From positions 619,256 to 683,255 of the forward strand of contig FXAI01000001.1 of assembly GCA_900177435.1 (NCBI GenBank): DNA of 64,000 bases, given 5' to 3'. The notes beneath the pieces are model-generated. The model searched no databases, was not told the DNA's origin, and worked only from the letters and a program-made list of their open reading frames with translations. Source of the DNA: Alteromonadaceae bacterium Bs31. GTDB lineage: Bacteria > Pseudomonadota > Gammaproteobacteria > Pseudomonadales > Cellvibrionaceae. A program made the position numbers and the translations under genes. Shown in pieces: positions 18,498-27,539 of this stretch (within the stretch, counting starts at the first letter, position 1; the number at the start of each line of letters is the position of its first letter).

Positions 18498-20486
18498 TTA
18501 GAGCGTGTATATGAATTTCAAAACAGCTTCTCTTTCCCGCATTTTTACGCCACGCTGGGAATTCTGTGGCATGTAAATTTGATTATCCCCCAGGTTATTG
18601 AGCTTTAGCCCTAAACTCATATTGTTATCGAAGTGGTATAACAGATGCATGTCCAGGCTGTTGAAACCGTCTCCTGCTTGCTTGCCCGGCTCAGCTGTAA
18701 ACCCCTCCACCCATCGCCAGGTGAGGCTGCCGCTCACAGGCAATGTTTCTTGGTTTTGCCAAAGTAGTCCAATGTTGAATTGGCTCTGGGGTAAATCTTC
18801 GATAATTATACCGCTTTCGTTCCTCGACTCTGCGTGAGAATAATTTACAAATAACTTATTGCTTCTGCTGAGTAAGTGGTTAAATTCAAGCTCATACCCT
18901 TTGGATTCTATGCGGCCGCCAAGGTTAATATACTCCCCCAGATTTCCCCAGTCTCTAGCTATAAAATTTTCAGTTTCAGTTTTAAATAAAGTAAAGCTTG
19001 CCAACGAGGAGCGAGTTTGTATGAATGGAGATATCTCGTAAGTAATTAACGTTTCCTGCTCTAAAGGGTTTAGGGTAGTGTCTGGGTTTTCTATACTAAC
19101 TTCGTTATTTACGCCAAGTTCCTTTACCGAGGGGCCGCGAAGAGCCTCGCCGTAAAGTAATTTGATATTGAAATTGTCATTGATTTTTTGAACAAGGGCC
19201 AGACGTGGGGAGTTTTGTTGATAGCGATCTGTGCCGCTCAAGCCTTCATCCCGTCGCAGGCCGAGAGTTAGAGTATTGTGCTTGTATTCCCCCTGGTATT
19301 GTAGCCATACGGAACGTGTTTCAAGGGTTGGTGTTCGTGGTGTGGTCCTCGGGCTGTTGTTTACTATCACCTCACTAGCTTCGCCATAGCGCGTGTCATA
19401 ATTGATGCCGCTAATAAAGTTGTGGTTGTTAGCGGGCTGCCAGGCAAGCTCGGCTTGCGCTTCTGTGTTGTGAAACGGGTAGTCGTAACTAGACCTTGCT
19501 TCGCCACTTTTGTCCAGGTATTCGGCGCTTTCGTTAGAAGCGTTGTATTTGATGTAAGTTTTAAGACTTAAAGCTTCTTTAATTTGTTTTTGGTATTTAA
19601 GGTAAGCCAAGCTCGTACGCCAGGTGATTTCGTTTTCTTGCCGAGAGTAGTCGGCCCAAAAGTTACCAAGGCCGCCTTTTTTTTCTGAGTGGTATGCACC
19701 GAAGTCCAATCCTGTGAGGGACCCGCTGTGTAAGCCGAAGGTGGCATAAGCAAATTTACTTTGTTGGTCGTTGTAATCCCTATGGCTTTGATTGTTATTG
19801 ACCTCTTCCATCGAGGCATTCTGGCTTTGCAGTCCCAGACGAATGCCTGCATGCGCGCTTTTTCCTCTTGTGAGGTAGTAGGTATTCAGTAAGGTATCCT
19901 GCTGTAAGTTACTTCGCTGCAGCTGAAGATAGCTTTTGGGCTCTGTGTCTGCTTCTGCAGACTTCATATTTATAACGCCATAAAAAGCGCTTGCTCCATA
20001 AAGGGCGGAAGCTGGGCCACGTAAAAATTCGATATTATTGGCAAAGAAAACGGGCACCTGAGTATCCGCTGGAGCGGTATTTGCCCGGGTATGATTAATG
20101 GGGATGTCGTCCAGCATCACAAGGTGGCGGTTGTTGTCGAAGCCACTGGCTTTTTGGCCGCGAGTAACAAAGGTGTTTTCGCCTATATTGCGGTAACTGA
20201 ACCAGCCAGGAGTGATGTTAGCCAGTTCCGCCAGGTTGTTGTGGCCGAGCAAATGGATGTCTGTTTCGCTCCAGCTGGTGATAATAGCTGGAGCTTTAAA
20301 AATGGGTTCGCTTTGCTTGTTTGCACTGGTTACACGAATGTTGATGAGCTGGCTGAGGGGTAGTGAGAAAATGTCATTAATCGGGTCGGCTATAGACTCA
20401 TCAACAGAATCATTCACCTGACCAAAACAAAGTGAGCTGGATGCCAAGAGCATGAAGATGGGTTTTCTCAGGGCTGAATTAGTCAA
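18498..20486 (-). CDS. TonB-dependent receptor (smaller, 662 aa)
   Basis: The start appears to be TTG (MTNSALRKPIF...), since the only later ATG would destroy the signal peptide; its ribosome-binding site is weak. After the signal (ending near CFGQ) comes a plug domain with LPLSQLINIRVTSANK, NNLAELANITPGWF, FVTRGQKASGFDNNR and FLRGPASALYGASAFYGVINM. A barrel follows, ending VLKFIYTL with a C-terminal hydrophobic residue. Its size and plug resemble receptors of the vitamin B12/siderophore/copper group more than the large sugar receptors. The location between two GH28 genes suggests a role in oligosaccharide uptake, but the substrate is uncertain. Confidence 0.88.
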   Translation of the reverse strand: MTNSALRKPIFMLLASSSLCFGQVNDSVDESIADPINDIFSLPLSQLINIRVTSANKQSEPIFKAPAIITSWSETDIHLLGHNNLAELANITPGWFSYRNIGENTFVTRGQKASGFDNNRHLVMLDDIPINHTRANTAPADTQVPVFFANNIEFLRGPASALYGASAFYGVINMKSAEADTEPKSYLQLQRSNLQQDTLLNTYYLTRGKSAHAGIRLGLQSQNASMEEVNNNQSHRDYNDQQSKFAYATFGLHSGSLTGLDFGAYHSEKKGGLGNFWADYSRQENEITWRTSLAYLKYQKQIKEALSLKTYIKYNASNESAEYLDKSGEARSSYDYPFHNTEAQAELAWQPANNHNFISGINYDTRYGEASEVIVNNSPRTTPRTPTLETRSVWLQYQGEYKHNTLTLGLRRDEGLSGTDRYQQNSPRLALVQKINDNFNIKLLYGEALRGPSVKELGVNNEVSIENPDTTLNPLEQETLITYEISPFIQTRSSLASFTLFKTETENFIARDWGNLGEYINLGGRIESKGYELEFNHLLSRSNKLFVNYSHAESRNESGIIIEDLPQSQFNIGLLWQNQETLPVSGSLTWRWVEGFTAEPGKQAGDGFNSLDMHLLYHFDNNMSLGLKLNNLGDNQIYMPQNSQRGVKMREREAVLKFIYTL

Positions 20487-20911
20487 ATTCTTGCTTCACG
20501 GGTATGGATGTATCCTAGTATAGTGAATATTTTCGGTTTTAGCGTCAATGCTTGCAGCATTAATTTACCTAGTGCGCCATATTCTATTGGTCTTCGGGTT
20601 TTTGCAGATCGTGGCGGTGTGAGAGGGGTAGAACTGCCTCTTGCTCCTTTGGTGGGAGTCCTATCATCAGTGCCAAAATGCAGTCCTCTAGCAAAAGCTT
20701 TTTCGACCAATATGGAGGAAAGTGCGTTGTGGTTTTACGCGATATGTAACCGTATACGCCATTATTGCTAGATGTTAAGCTATTTGCTTGCAGTTGAATA
20801 CGCTCGTTTAATAACGATTTATTTCAGCGCCAGAGCTTACAATTTTCCCGAGCTTAGAACTTATTTGGCGTATGCCAGCTTCGTTATATTAGTTTTACTT
20901 AAGAGATCAAT
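20487..20911. other. Divergent intergenic region upstream of the second GH28
   Basis: This 425-bp gap separates the divergent receptor and GH28 genes. Overlapping short frames occur on both strands but none has a recognisable domain or ribosome-binding site. The promoters of both neighbours should be here. Confidence 0.5.
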
Positions 20912-22276
20912 ATGAAAATAATAATCCCGCTGTTATTTCTGTCACTTTTTGTTTCTTTTTCTTCTGCGGCAGCAGCCCCTGAAAAGACCTGGAAGACACC
21001 TGAGCAGATTGTCGCTGAAATTGAACTTCCTAAGATCCCCAATAAAGATTTTTATATTACAGATTTTGGTGCCAAGCCCGGTAAAGACGCTCGGCCAGCC
21101 ATTGTGGCCGCGATCGATGAGGCGGTTAAACAGGGTGGTGGCAGGGTTATTCTGCCGAAAGGCAAGTGGAAGTCAAATGGTCCGGTACACCTGAAAAGCC
21201 GTATTAATCTCCATCTTCAAGAAGGCGCTCATCTACTGTTCTCTGAAAAGCCCAAGTTTTATTTGCCTGTTGTAAAAGTACGCTGGGAGGGCACGGAGGT
21301 TTATACCTACTCTCCACTTATTTACGCGGCGAATGTCACGGACGTGGCAATCACGGGTAAGGGGGTTATTGATGGTAATGCCAAGAGTCATTTTAAACGC
21401 TGGCATAAAAAGCAGTGGGAAGGTATAGACAAGCTGCGTTCTATGGGTTTTAACGGTGTGCCTGTGGAGGAGCGGGTTTTTGGTGAGGGAACTTATTTGC
21501 GCCCGGATTTAATACAATTTTTTCACGCCGAGCGAGTTTTACTCGAAGATTATACGACTCATAATTCTCCCTTCTGGGTTAATCACCTTGTTTATACCAA
21601 GCATGCCACTGTTCGAAATTTAAATGTAGATAGCCATTTTCCCAATAATGACGGTTTGGATATAGAGTCTTCCGAGTTAGTTTTAGTGGAAGATTGCCTG
21701 TTTCGTACAGGCGACGACTCTGTGGTTGTGAAATCTGGCCGGGATCTGGATGGACGTACTATCGGAATTCCCAGTAAAGATATTGTAGTTCGCAGAAACG
21801 ATATGGGTGGTGAAGATGGAATTGGCTTGGGCAGTGAGATGTCTGGGGGGATTTCAAATGTATATTTCCTCGATAATGTGTTGCGAGAGGGAGACACTGC
21901 TTTTCGATTTAAATCGAACCTGGATAGAGGGGGGGTGGTTGAGCATATTGTCGTGAGAAACTTCCAGGTGGAAAATTTCGGCAGTTTGTTTTGGTTTCAA
22001 CTAAATTACCCAAGTAAGCTTGGAGGCAACTTCCCCTCGACTTACAAAGATATTGTTATCGAGAATGTAGTGGTAGAAAACGTAAGCAATTTTCTTGAAA
22101 TTCACGCGCCGGCAACGGCGCCACTGCAGGATGTGCTTTTCAAAGACATAATTGTTAAAAAAGCTGAAAACTACTTCGATGTGGAAAATGCGGTAGATTT
22201 GACCTTTGAAAACGTCAACATAGCGGGGCAAGTTATTGATGGTAATTTAAGCTGGCGGAAAGCAGCGACGCAGTAG
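20912..22276 (+). CDS. Secreted GH28-like polygalacturonase with altered GHG loop
   Basis: The product has 454 residues with a signal peptide (MKIIIPLLFLSLFVSFSSAAAA), so it is exported, probably to the periplasm. The GH28 beta-helix signatures are NNDGLD (Asp at residue 249), TGDDSVVVKSG (two Asp near 268) and FRFKSN in the RxK position. The loop that usually reads GHG is GEDGIGLGSE, so the conserved histidine is missing. The rest of the protein parallels the signal-less GH28 upstream (WEGxExYxYSPL, SPFWV, SGGI). It may act on unusual pectic links or use a different assisting residue; activity is inferred. Confidence 0.85.
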   Translation: MKIIIPLLFLSLFVSFSSAAAAPEKTWKTPEQIVAEIELPKIPNKDFYITDFGAKPGKDARPAIVAAIDEAVKQGGGRVILPKGKWKSNGPVHLKSRINLHLQEGAHLLFSEKPKFYLPVVKVRWEGTEVYTYSPLIYAANVTDVAITGKGVIDGNAKSHFKRWHKKQWEGIDKLRSMGFNGVPVEERVFGEGTYLRPDLIQFFHAERVLLEDYTTHNSPFWVNHLVYTKHATVRNLNVDSHFPNNDGLDIESSELVLVEDCLFRTGDDSVVVKSGRDLDGRTIGIPSKDIVVRRNDMGGEDGIGLGSEMSGGISNVYFLDNVLREGDTAFRFKSNLDRGGVVEHIVVRNFQVENFGSLFWFQLNYPSKLGGNFPSTYKDIVIENVVVENVSNFLEIHAPATAPLQDVLFKDIIVKKAENYFDVENAVDLTFENVNIAGQVIDGNLSWRKAATQ

Positions 22277-22300
22277 ATAACCGAGGGTACCCAGGCTTGA

Positions 22301-23341
22301 TTATTTTTGCTTTCTCTTTGTCTGCCCCAAGACAAAAGGAAAGTAGCGATTAATTACCAAAATTACCGGCACAAGGATCAAGATCTGTAGTAGTGTTGTG
22401 ACTAAGGCAAGGCTGAGGGCGTGATCGGGCAAGCTCACATTGAGTAGCTTGCCCGTTATGAAGTTGATCACAGTCAGTGCGCGCATGTGAAGCATGTACA
22501 GAATAATAGAATTGGCACCCACAAACAGGACGAATTTATTGGTGGGTATAATCTTGGCCAACAAAACATAAAATAAAATTCCCGACACGGCGGACAAATA
22601 GAAATACGCGTAATTGCCGTATAGAGCTTGGTACATATCTATTCGTCGTTCACTAAGGTAGAAGAAACCAATGTTCAGCAGGCCGAAAATAAGCCAATAG
22701 GGTGCTGTTTTGAGTGAGATGTCAAATTGATATATTTTGTCTTTTAGTTTGTATCCCAGCCAAAAAAAACCAAGCGCTACCAGGGCTACATCAAAACTCC
22801 AGGGGAGACGCAGCTCAAGTATCTTTGGTAAGGATAAGCCAATGACTGCGGCCAGAGTCACCGTCAGCAGCTGCTGTAAACCGCTGAGCCTCGCCACCCA
22901 GTAAAACATTAAAGTGCATATATAGAGGCAGGGAAGAAACCATAGTTCCACTCCCCAGCGCATGTACTCAAGCTGGCCTTGTGCATAAAAAATGCCGAGA
23001 AAGTTTTTAGTTATTGAATACCCCTGTAATACTTCGGGCGAAATAAATTTTCCCAGCACTAGCCAGACTAAGAATAGTGCACTGGAGAAGAAGAAATAGG
23101 GCGCTAACAGGCTTAGTGCTTTCTTCCTGGCAAACACAGCAAACGATAGGCCTGTACTATTGGGAAATAGCAGCCCAGATAAGAAAAAGAACAGGGGCAT
23201 GTGAAAGGAGTAAATGTAGTTATAGAGAGGGTGCTTGTGATGACCCATTATCACAAAGAATATGCCAATGGCTTTTGCGCTGTCTATCCAATCGATTCTG
23301 TGGTGCACCCAAGGTTCCCGGCTAGCATGCTTGTCCGCCAA
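22301..23341 (-). CDS. Membrane acyltransferase, acyltransferase-3 family
   Basis: The product has 346 residues and about ten hydrophobic segments. The N-terminal pattern RIDWIDSAKAIGIFFVIMGH and the following FHMPLFFFLSGLLF are the signature of the acyltransferase-3 (OafA/WecH-like) family. Members transfer acyl groups, usually from acyl-CoA, to sugars or lipids at the inner membrane. It is last in the minus-strand run glmS-glmE-glmL-ligase-acyltransferase, 70 bp after the ligase. A natural reading is that it transfers the group activated by the ligase to a surface glycan, but no acceptor gene is visible. Confidence 0.82.
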   Translation of the reverse strand: MADKHASREPWVHHRIDWIDSAKAIGIFFVIMGHHKHPLYNYIYSFHMPLFFFLSGLLFPNSTGLSFAVFARKKALSLLAPYFFFSSALFLVWLVLGKFISPEVLQGYSITKNFLGIFYAQGQLEYMRWGVELWFLPCLYICTLMFYWVARLSGLQQLLTVTLAAVIGLSLPKILELRLPWSFDVALVALGFFWLGYKLKDKIYQFDISLKTAPYWLIFGLLNIGFFYLSERRIDMYQALYGNYAYFYLSAVSGILFYVLLAKIIPTNKFVLFVGANSIILYMLHMRALTVINFITGKLLNVSLPDHALSLALVTTLLQILILVPVILVINRYFPFVLGQTKRKQK

Positions 23342-23411
23342 TGCTAGCGCTGAAACGCCTGGTTGGACCTGATTTGGGTCAGGTAATAATCAGATTCCGG
23401 GATGCCTCGCC

Positions 23412-24980
23412 CTAGGCGCCAGAGAGCTCGCGAATCAGCTCGTTCTTATTCACCTTGTTTTTGTCGCTTTGTACTAGAGGCAGAGACTTTTTATAGATAA
23501 CCCGGCTTGGAATCATGTAAGAGGCCAGGTGTTTTTTTAGCTCGAATAAGATCTCCTTCTCGGGTATTTCGCTGCGAGCGGAATAGACCATTACTATCTC
23601 CTCCTCGATCGCTTCGTTTTCCATACCAAAAACGGCGCACTGCCGTATCTGCGGTAAATTTCTCGAGACGACGGACTCTATTTCATAGGGGGAAACCCTA
23701 AAGCCTCTGGTTTTGATCATGTTGTCGTGCCGGGAGACGAAATAGAAGTAGCCTTCTTCATCTTTATACACATAGTCACCCGTAGCGACTACGGTTTCGT
23801 CAGTGAGTTGCCCCTCCAGGTTGACGATATCTTTTAATAGCTCTATAGATTTGAATCGTTCGGCATTTTGTTCGGGAGCATTCCAGAATCCGCGGTAGAT
23901 GTAGCCGCCTCTATGAATCAATTCTCCGACTTCACGTGGGGCGCATTCCTTACCGTCGTCATTGATTACATAGAGTTCTACGTCCGGGATGGCTTTACCG
24001 ATGGAGTCAGGCCGAATCTGAACTTGAGATGGGGCCAGGTAAGTTGAGCGGAAAGCTTCTGTAAGACCGTGCATTGAATAAAAGTCGGCCTTGGGAAATG
24101 TGGCCTTGCAGTCATTAATCATTTTCGCGGTGACATTGCCGCCGGAGGACGTAATGGTTTTAATGCCCTCGAAAAGATCTGGGCTCGGCACCCTGCTAAC
24201 GCCATCAAATATTTGGGATATATTGAAGGGCATAAGGGGCAGCACAGTGACTTTGTCATTTATTAAATGGTTAAAAAAGTCTTCAGGTAATATCAGCCGG
24301 TGCAGCGCGAGAGTTGCCCGCTTGTAGAGTGTGCAGAAAATCTGATTTAAACCGTAATCCAGGTTGAATATGAGTATGGCTGAAATTACATCATCTTGCT
24401 GCAGATTCAAGTACTGGGATACGACACGAGCAGAGTCAATGAGGTTTCTGTGTGAAATCACAATACCTTTAGGCGTTCCGGATATACCAAAGGAGTAGGT
24501 AATTACTGCATTGCTATGGCCGTTAACATCACAGGTGTAGGGCTTGTTGTAGTACTTGTATATTTCCTCAAAGGACGCAATTTCCTTACTGGTGGTTTCG
24601 TAGGAAATAATATGGCCGTTGAAAGAGATTTCTTCTATGTTTTCAAGTTTGAGCTTATCTGTGATGATGCATTTTATGTCACAGTCGTTGATTACGTATT
24701 CAACTTGCTCCGGTTTGAGCAGCTTGGTGAGGGGAACCAGTATATAGTCTGTAGACAGAATCGCCAGTATGGCAATAACCTGGTCAATCCCTTTGTTTGA
24801 GTAGATGCCGACACGTGAGTCTTTGGGTAGATCCAGTTCCTTCAGGTAGTAGGCAACCTGGTTCACCCTAGTGAGCAGGTCTCCGTAAGTTATTTTTTTT
24901 TGACCACATATCACAGCGGTTTTGTCTGTGTGACTAATTGCTGCGTATTCCAGTAAGGTTCTTACACAGTTAATTGACAT
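23412..24980 (-). CDS. AMP-forming ligase (ANL superfamily, resembles exosortase-A-associated acyl ligases)
   Basis: The product has 522 residues. ANL motifs in order: A3 YSFGISGTPKG (Ser where many have Thr), A5 MHGLTEAFRSTYL, A7 VATGDYVYKDEEGYFYFVSR, A8 MIKTRGFRVSPYEIE and A10 SDKNKVNKNEL with the likely catalytic Lys. From memory, LTEAFRSTYL and RPDSIGKAIP are typical of AMP-ligases next to exosortase-A polysaccharide loci. It follows glmL by 10 bp, so it is co-transcribed with glutamate mutase. It could activate methylaspartate, glutamate or an acyl group onto CoA or a carrier protein; no carrier gene is visible nearby. The substrate is unknown. Confidence 0.85.
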   Translation of the reverse strand: MSINCVRTLLEYAAISHTDKTAVICGQKKITYGDLLTRVNQVAYYLKELDLPKDSRVGIYSNKGIDQVIAILAILSTDYILVPLTKLLKPEQVEYVINDCDIKCIITDKLKLENIEEISFNGHIISYETTSKEIASFEEIYKYYNKPYTCDVNGHSNAVITYSFGISGTPKGIVISHRNLIDSARVVSQYLNLQQDDVISAILIFNLDYGLNQIFCTLYKRATLALHRLILPEDFFNHLINDKVTVLPLMPFNISQIFDGVSRVPSPDLFEGIKTITSSGGNVTAKMINDCKATFPKADFYSMHGLTEAFRSTYLAPSQVQIRPDSIGKAIPDVELYVINDDGKECAPREVGELIHRGGYIYRGFWNAPEQNAERFKSIELLKDIVNLEGQLTDETVVATGDYVYKDEEGYFYFVSRHDNMIKTRGFRVSPYEIESVVSRNLPQIRQCAVFGMENEAIEEEIVMVYSARSEIPEKEILFELKKHLASYMIPSRVIYKKSLPLVQSDKNKVNKNELIRELSGA

Positions 24981-24990
24981 AATCTTTTCC

Positions 24991-26178
24991 TTAGTTATCT
25001 TCCGCGGCCAGAGTCCAAATATCGTAATTAGTGTCCATGATGGTCGTCGGGTTGTGGTCCGAAGTAAGGATTTTTCTGTAGAAAAAGGAGACGATATCCT
25101 CTACGTCTTCCTTGAGCAAGACTTTGGTAATGCCGCCTGTTAACACTATTGAGTTGATCGCCAACAACTTAAGATTTATGTAGGCCTGCCTATAGTGAGA
25201 CATTTTGCATAGCACTAGAAATATCGCCAATTGCATAAGTATTTTGGTGGCCTTTTCACTTTGTTCAAGGAAGATGTTCTCGGTTACTTTTAAGTGCATT
25301 AACAGCTCGTACACAAACTCGTTATTTTTAGCAGTAAAAATGAGAGACTGCTTCGATTTGTACACGCCGAGCTTTTTAAACACCATTCTGTCGTACTGGT
25401 TCTCAGTTACGATGTTCTCGTCTACAAGGTCTTTCGAGTAATGTATGTCTGTTGTTGCTCCGCCAATGTCCAGGAGAATGAATGGGTTGGCGACGGAAAA
25501 ACGCGCGTTAATCAGGGGTAAGGTTTTGTTGACTATATAGGGCGTTGGGTAAATCTGGTTGGCTGTTATGCTATACAGGTTTTTTATGTCGCGTTTACCT
25601 TCAATATCTTTCTGGTAAAGATTGGTTAGATATTCTCTCAGGTGGTCTTCTACGATGTGCAGTTTGCTGTCGATTATGTTTGGCAAGGTTATTAGGTGCT
25701 CAATATTATTTTGAATGAGCGCTGCGTCTTTTTCGCTGCCAGCAAAAACTATGTTTGAATATTGTATCTTAGACAGGTAGTTGTAGAGTTCCTCGGAAAA
25801 TATATTACCCAGGGAGTTTATGCCACCAACAATAATCACGACATCTATCAAATCGCTGGGAATTGAGGCGTCTTGGATATCCTGATACAAGATGGTATCT
25901 ATGATATTGATGCCAGCATTGAACGCAATGTTGGTGGCATATTTCAGAGAGAAGGAGTTGGTGATTCCAATAATAAGTGTGCTCAGGCCGCCGTTTGCTG
26001 AGGAGCAAATAAATACATCTTCCTTATTAAAACGGCTAATGCTGTTGTCGCACTTGCTCATCAGGTCATCAAGGATGTCCTTATTAAAATCCCTGAAATG
26101 CTGCTCGATTTTCCCAGGAGTGCTTACCTTGAAGTAAGTGCTGCCTACGTCTATTAAGAGTTTTTCGTTATTGCTCAT
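24991..26178 (-). CDS. glmL: Glutamate mutase accessory ATPase GlmL/MutL
   Basis: I start at the ATG giving MSNNEKLLIDVGST (395 aa). This ATG overlaps the glmE stop in an ATGA arrangement, which marks translational coupling; a longer frame upstream is not needed. Actin-like ATPase phosphate motifs are visible as LIDVGSTYFKVS near the N-terminus and FILLDIGGATTDIHY in the middle. Proteins of this family are encoded between or beside the glutamate mutase subunits. They are thought to repair or reactivate the B12 enzyme, by analogy with diol-dehydratase reactivases. Its presence supports a working mutase. Confidence 0.88.
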   Translation of the reverse strand: MSNNEKLLIDVGSTYFKVSTPGKIEQHFRDFNKDILDDLMSKCDNSISRFNKEDVFICSSANGGLSTLIIGITNSFSLKYATNIAFNAGINIIDTILYQDIQDASIPSDLIDVVIIVGGINSLGNIFSEELYNYLSKIQYSNIVFAGSEKDAALIQNNIEHLITLPNIIDSKLHIVEDHLREYLTNLYQKDIEGKRDIKNLYSITANQIYPTPYIVNKTLPLINARFSVANPFILLDIGGATTDIHYSKDLVDENIVTENQYDRMVFKKLGVYKSKQSLIFTAKNNEFVYELLMHLKVTENIFLEQSEKATKILMQLAIFLVLCKMSHYRQAYINLKLLAINSIVLTGGITKVLLKEDVEDIVSFFYRKILTSDHNPTTIMDTNYDIWTLAAEDN

Positions 26179-27539
26179 TGCATAATGCCTATATCGTGAA
26201 CAATGTCGTTTACGATACTGGTGGTATCTTTCGACAGGTCGCACTTGGATTTTTCAAAATCGTAGCAGCGCTCGGGGATGGGCACATTTCCACGATTGAT
26301 AATCCTGATGTTTTTCCCCGCGTCCCTTATGGTAATCATTTCATTATGGTTGATGATATGGGGCGAAAAGGGCACGTCGATAATGCCGTTTTTAATGGAG
26401 TTAAAAACTTTTCGCCAGAGGGTATCTGCTGAGTCATTAAAGACTGCCTCCATTATGGCCTTTACCTCCAGTGTGAGAATCTCTTCTTCTTCCTCATCCA
26501 CCACACTCGGCAGGCCATTCAATATTCTTAGCGTGTACTGGGTATTGGCAACCGTTTTGGCGTTGGCTTCTTTGGTGGGTATGCCAATAGCCTCTTCGCA
26601 GGTTTTGGTAATGATTTTGTCTGCCCCCACCATTGAGGCTATTACGGTGGACATATTAATTAGCTGATCAGCATATTCCCTATTGGTGGGGAAGGCGCCC
26701 ATCCACTGGTGGTACACAAGATGAATCGCCGCATCACCACAGCCAATCTCCTGTGCATAGTGTTTTGCCAGCTTTTTAATCACCGCTCCGGTAACAATAT
26801 CCTGCACCATAGAGCCTTGTTGGGAGAATGATACCGAGAATGATTTTACCCCTTCTTGCAAGGAAAGCAGCATTTCCAGTAGCTGAATTACAATTGTTAT
26901 CGAAGGGGGGACTAAGGTGGCCGTTAGTGGCCCAAAGGATTCCCTATTTATCGGTTCATTCAGCTCAGAGTAGTTGGCGCACACACGCTCAACATACTTC
27001 CAGTACAGAAAAGCCTTATCTAAGGGGAAATTTTTGGAGTAGGGCAGCAGGTAAGTGATTGGGCCACCTTCAATTTCAAAAATACCGGAGGCAATGGCCT
27101 GTTCTATCAGTAAGCGGGCATCGGGCGTACCGTGCCGCAAGCTCACCGGCTTATTGAAGTGAGTAATCATCTTTCGGGTTGTACGGTAGCCGTGGTTTAC
27201 CAGTGGGTAACCGTTCAACATATCCACATCGTTTTCTTCGCTGAGGCGAAGCATTTTCTCTGATGTGGCGTAGTCGTTGAGGCGGGTGTTGGAATCGATG
27301 GTTAAGGGCAATACATCCACATTGGCCTTTTCAAAGAATTCATACAGGGCAAACTGCTTTTCGTAGGTGGGGAAGCCGCCGCGAGGCTGCACCAGCATCT
27401 TGTTGGCGTTTTTGAAATGATGGGAAATAAACAGATCTTTGCTGGCATTTTTAACGAATTCTTCTACTTCGGCGAAGTCAAAGGTATCGACATACTCATT
27501 GCTAAGAATTATTTCTCGTTCTTCTTGCAATAAACTCAT
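26175..27539 (-). CDS. glmE: Glutamate mutase large (epsilon) subunit
   Basis: The product has 454 residues. Substrate-binding arginines and the glutamate are in recognisable positions: LVQPRGGF, NTRLNDY, LRHGTPDAR, FEIEGGPITY, with FGPLTATLVPP further on. Together with the small subunit it interconverts L-glutamate and (2S,3S)-3-methylaspartate using adenosylcobalamin. It overlaps glmS upstream and glmL downstream by 4 bp each (ATGA). It is slightly shorter than the clostridial enzyme (about 480 residues). No methylaspartate ammonia-lyase is encoded nearby, unlike fermentative clusters, so methylaspartate is probably a product for biosynthesis. Confidence 0.95.
   Translation of the reverse strand: MSLLQEEREIILSNEYVDTFDFAEVEEFVKNASKDLFISHHFKNANKMLVQPRGGFPTYEKQFALYEFFEKANVDVLPLTIDSNTRLNDYATSEKMLRLSEENDVDMLNGYPLVNHGYRTTRKMITHFNKPVSLRHGTPDARLLIEQAIASGIFEIEGGPITYLLPYSKNFPLDKAFLYWKYVERVCANYSELNEPINRESFGPLTATLVPPSITIVIQLLEMLLSLQEGVKSFSVSFSQQGSMVQDIVTGAVIKKLAKHYAQEIGCGDAAIHLVYHQWMGAFPTNREYADQLINMSTVIASMVGADKIITKTCEEAIGIPTKEANAKTVANTQYTLRILNGLPSVVDEEEEEILTLEVKAIMEAVFNDSADTLWRKVFNSIKNGIIDVPFSPHIINHNEMITIRDAGKNIRIINRGNVPIPERCYDFEKSKCDLSKDTTSIVNDIVHDIGIMQ

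Noticed and set aside
20483..20771. Overlapping short frames in the intergenic region before the second GH28
   Set aside because: No domain, no ribosome-binding site, and they overlap each other on opposite strands.
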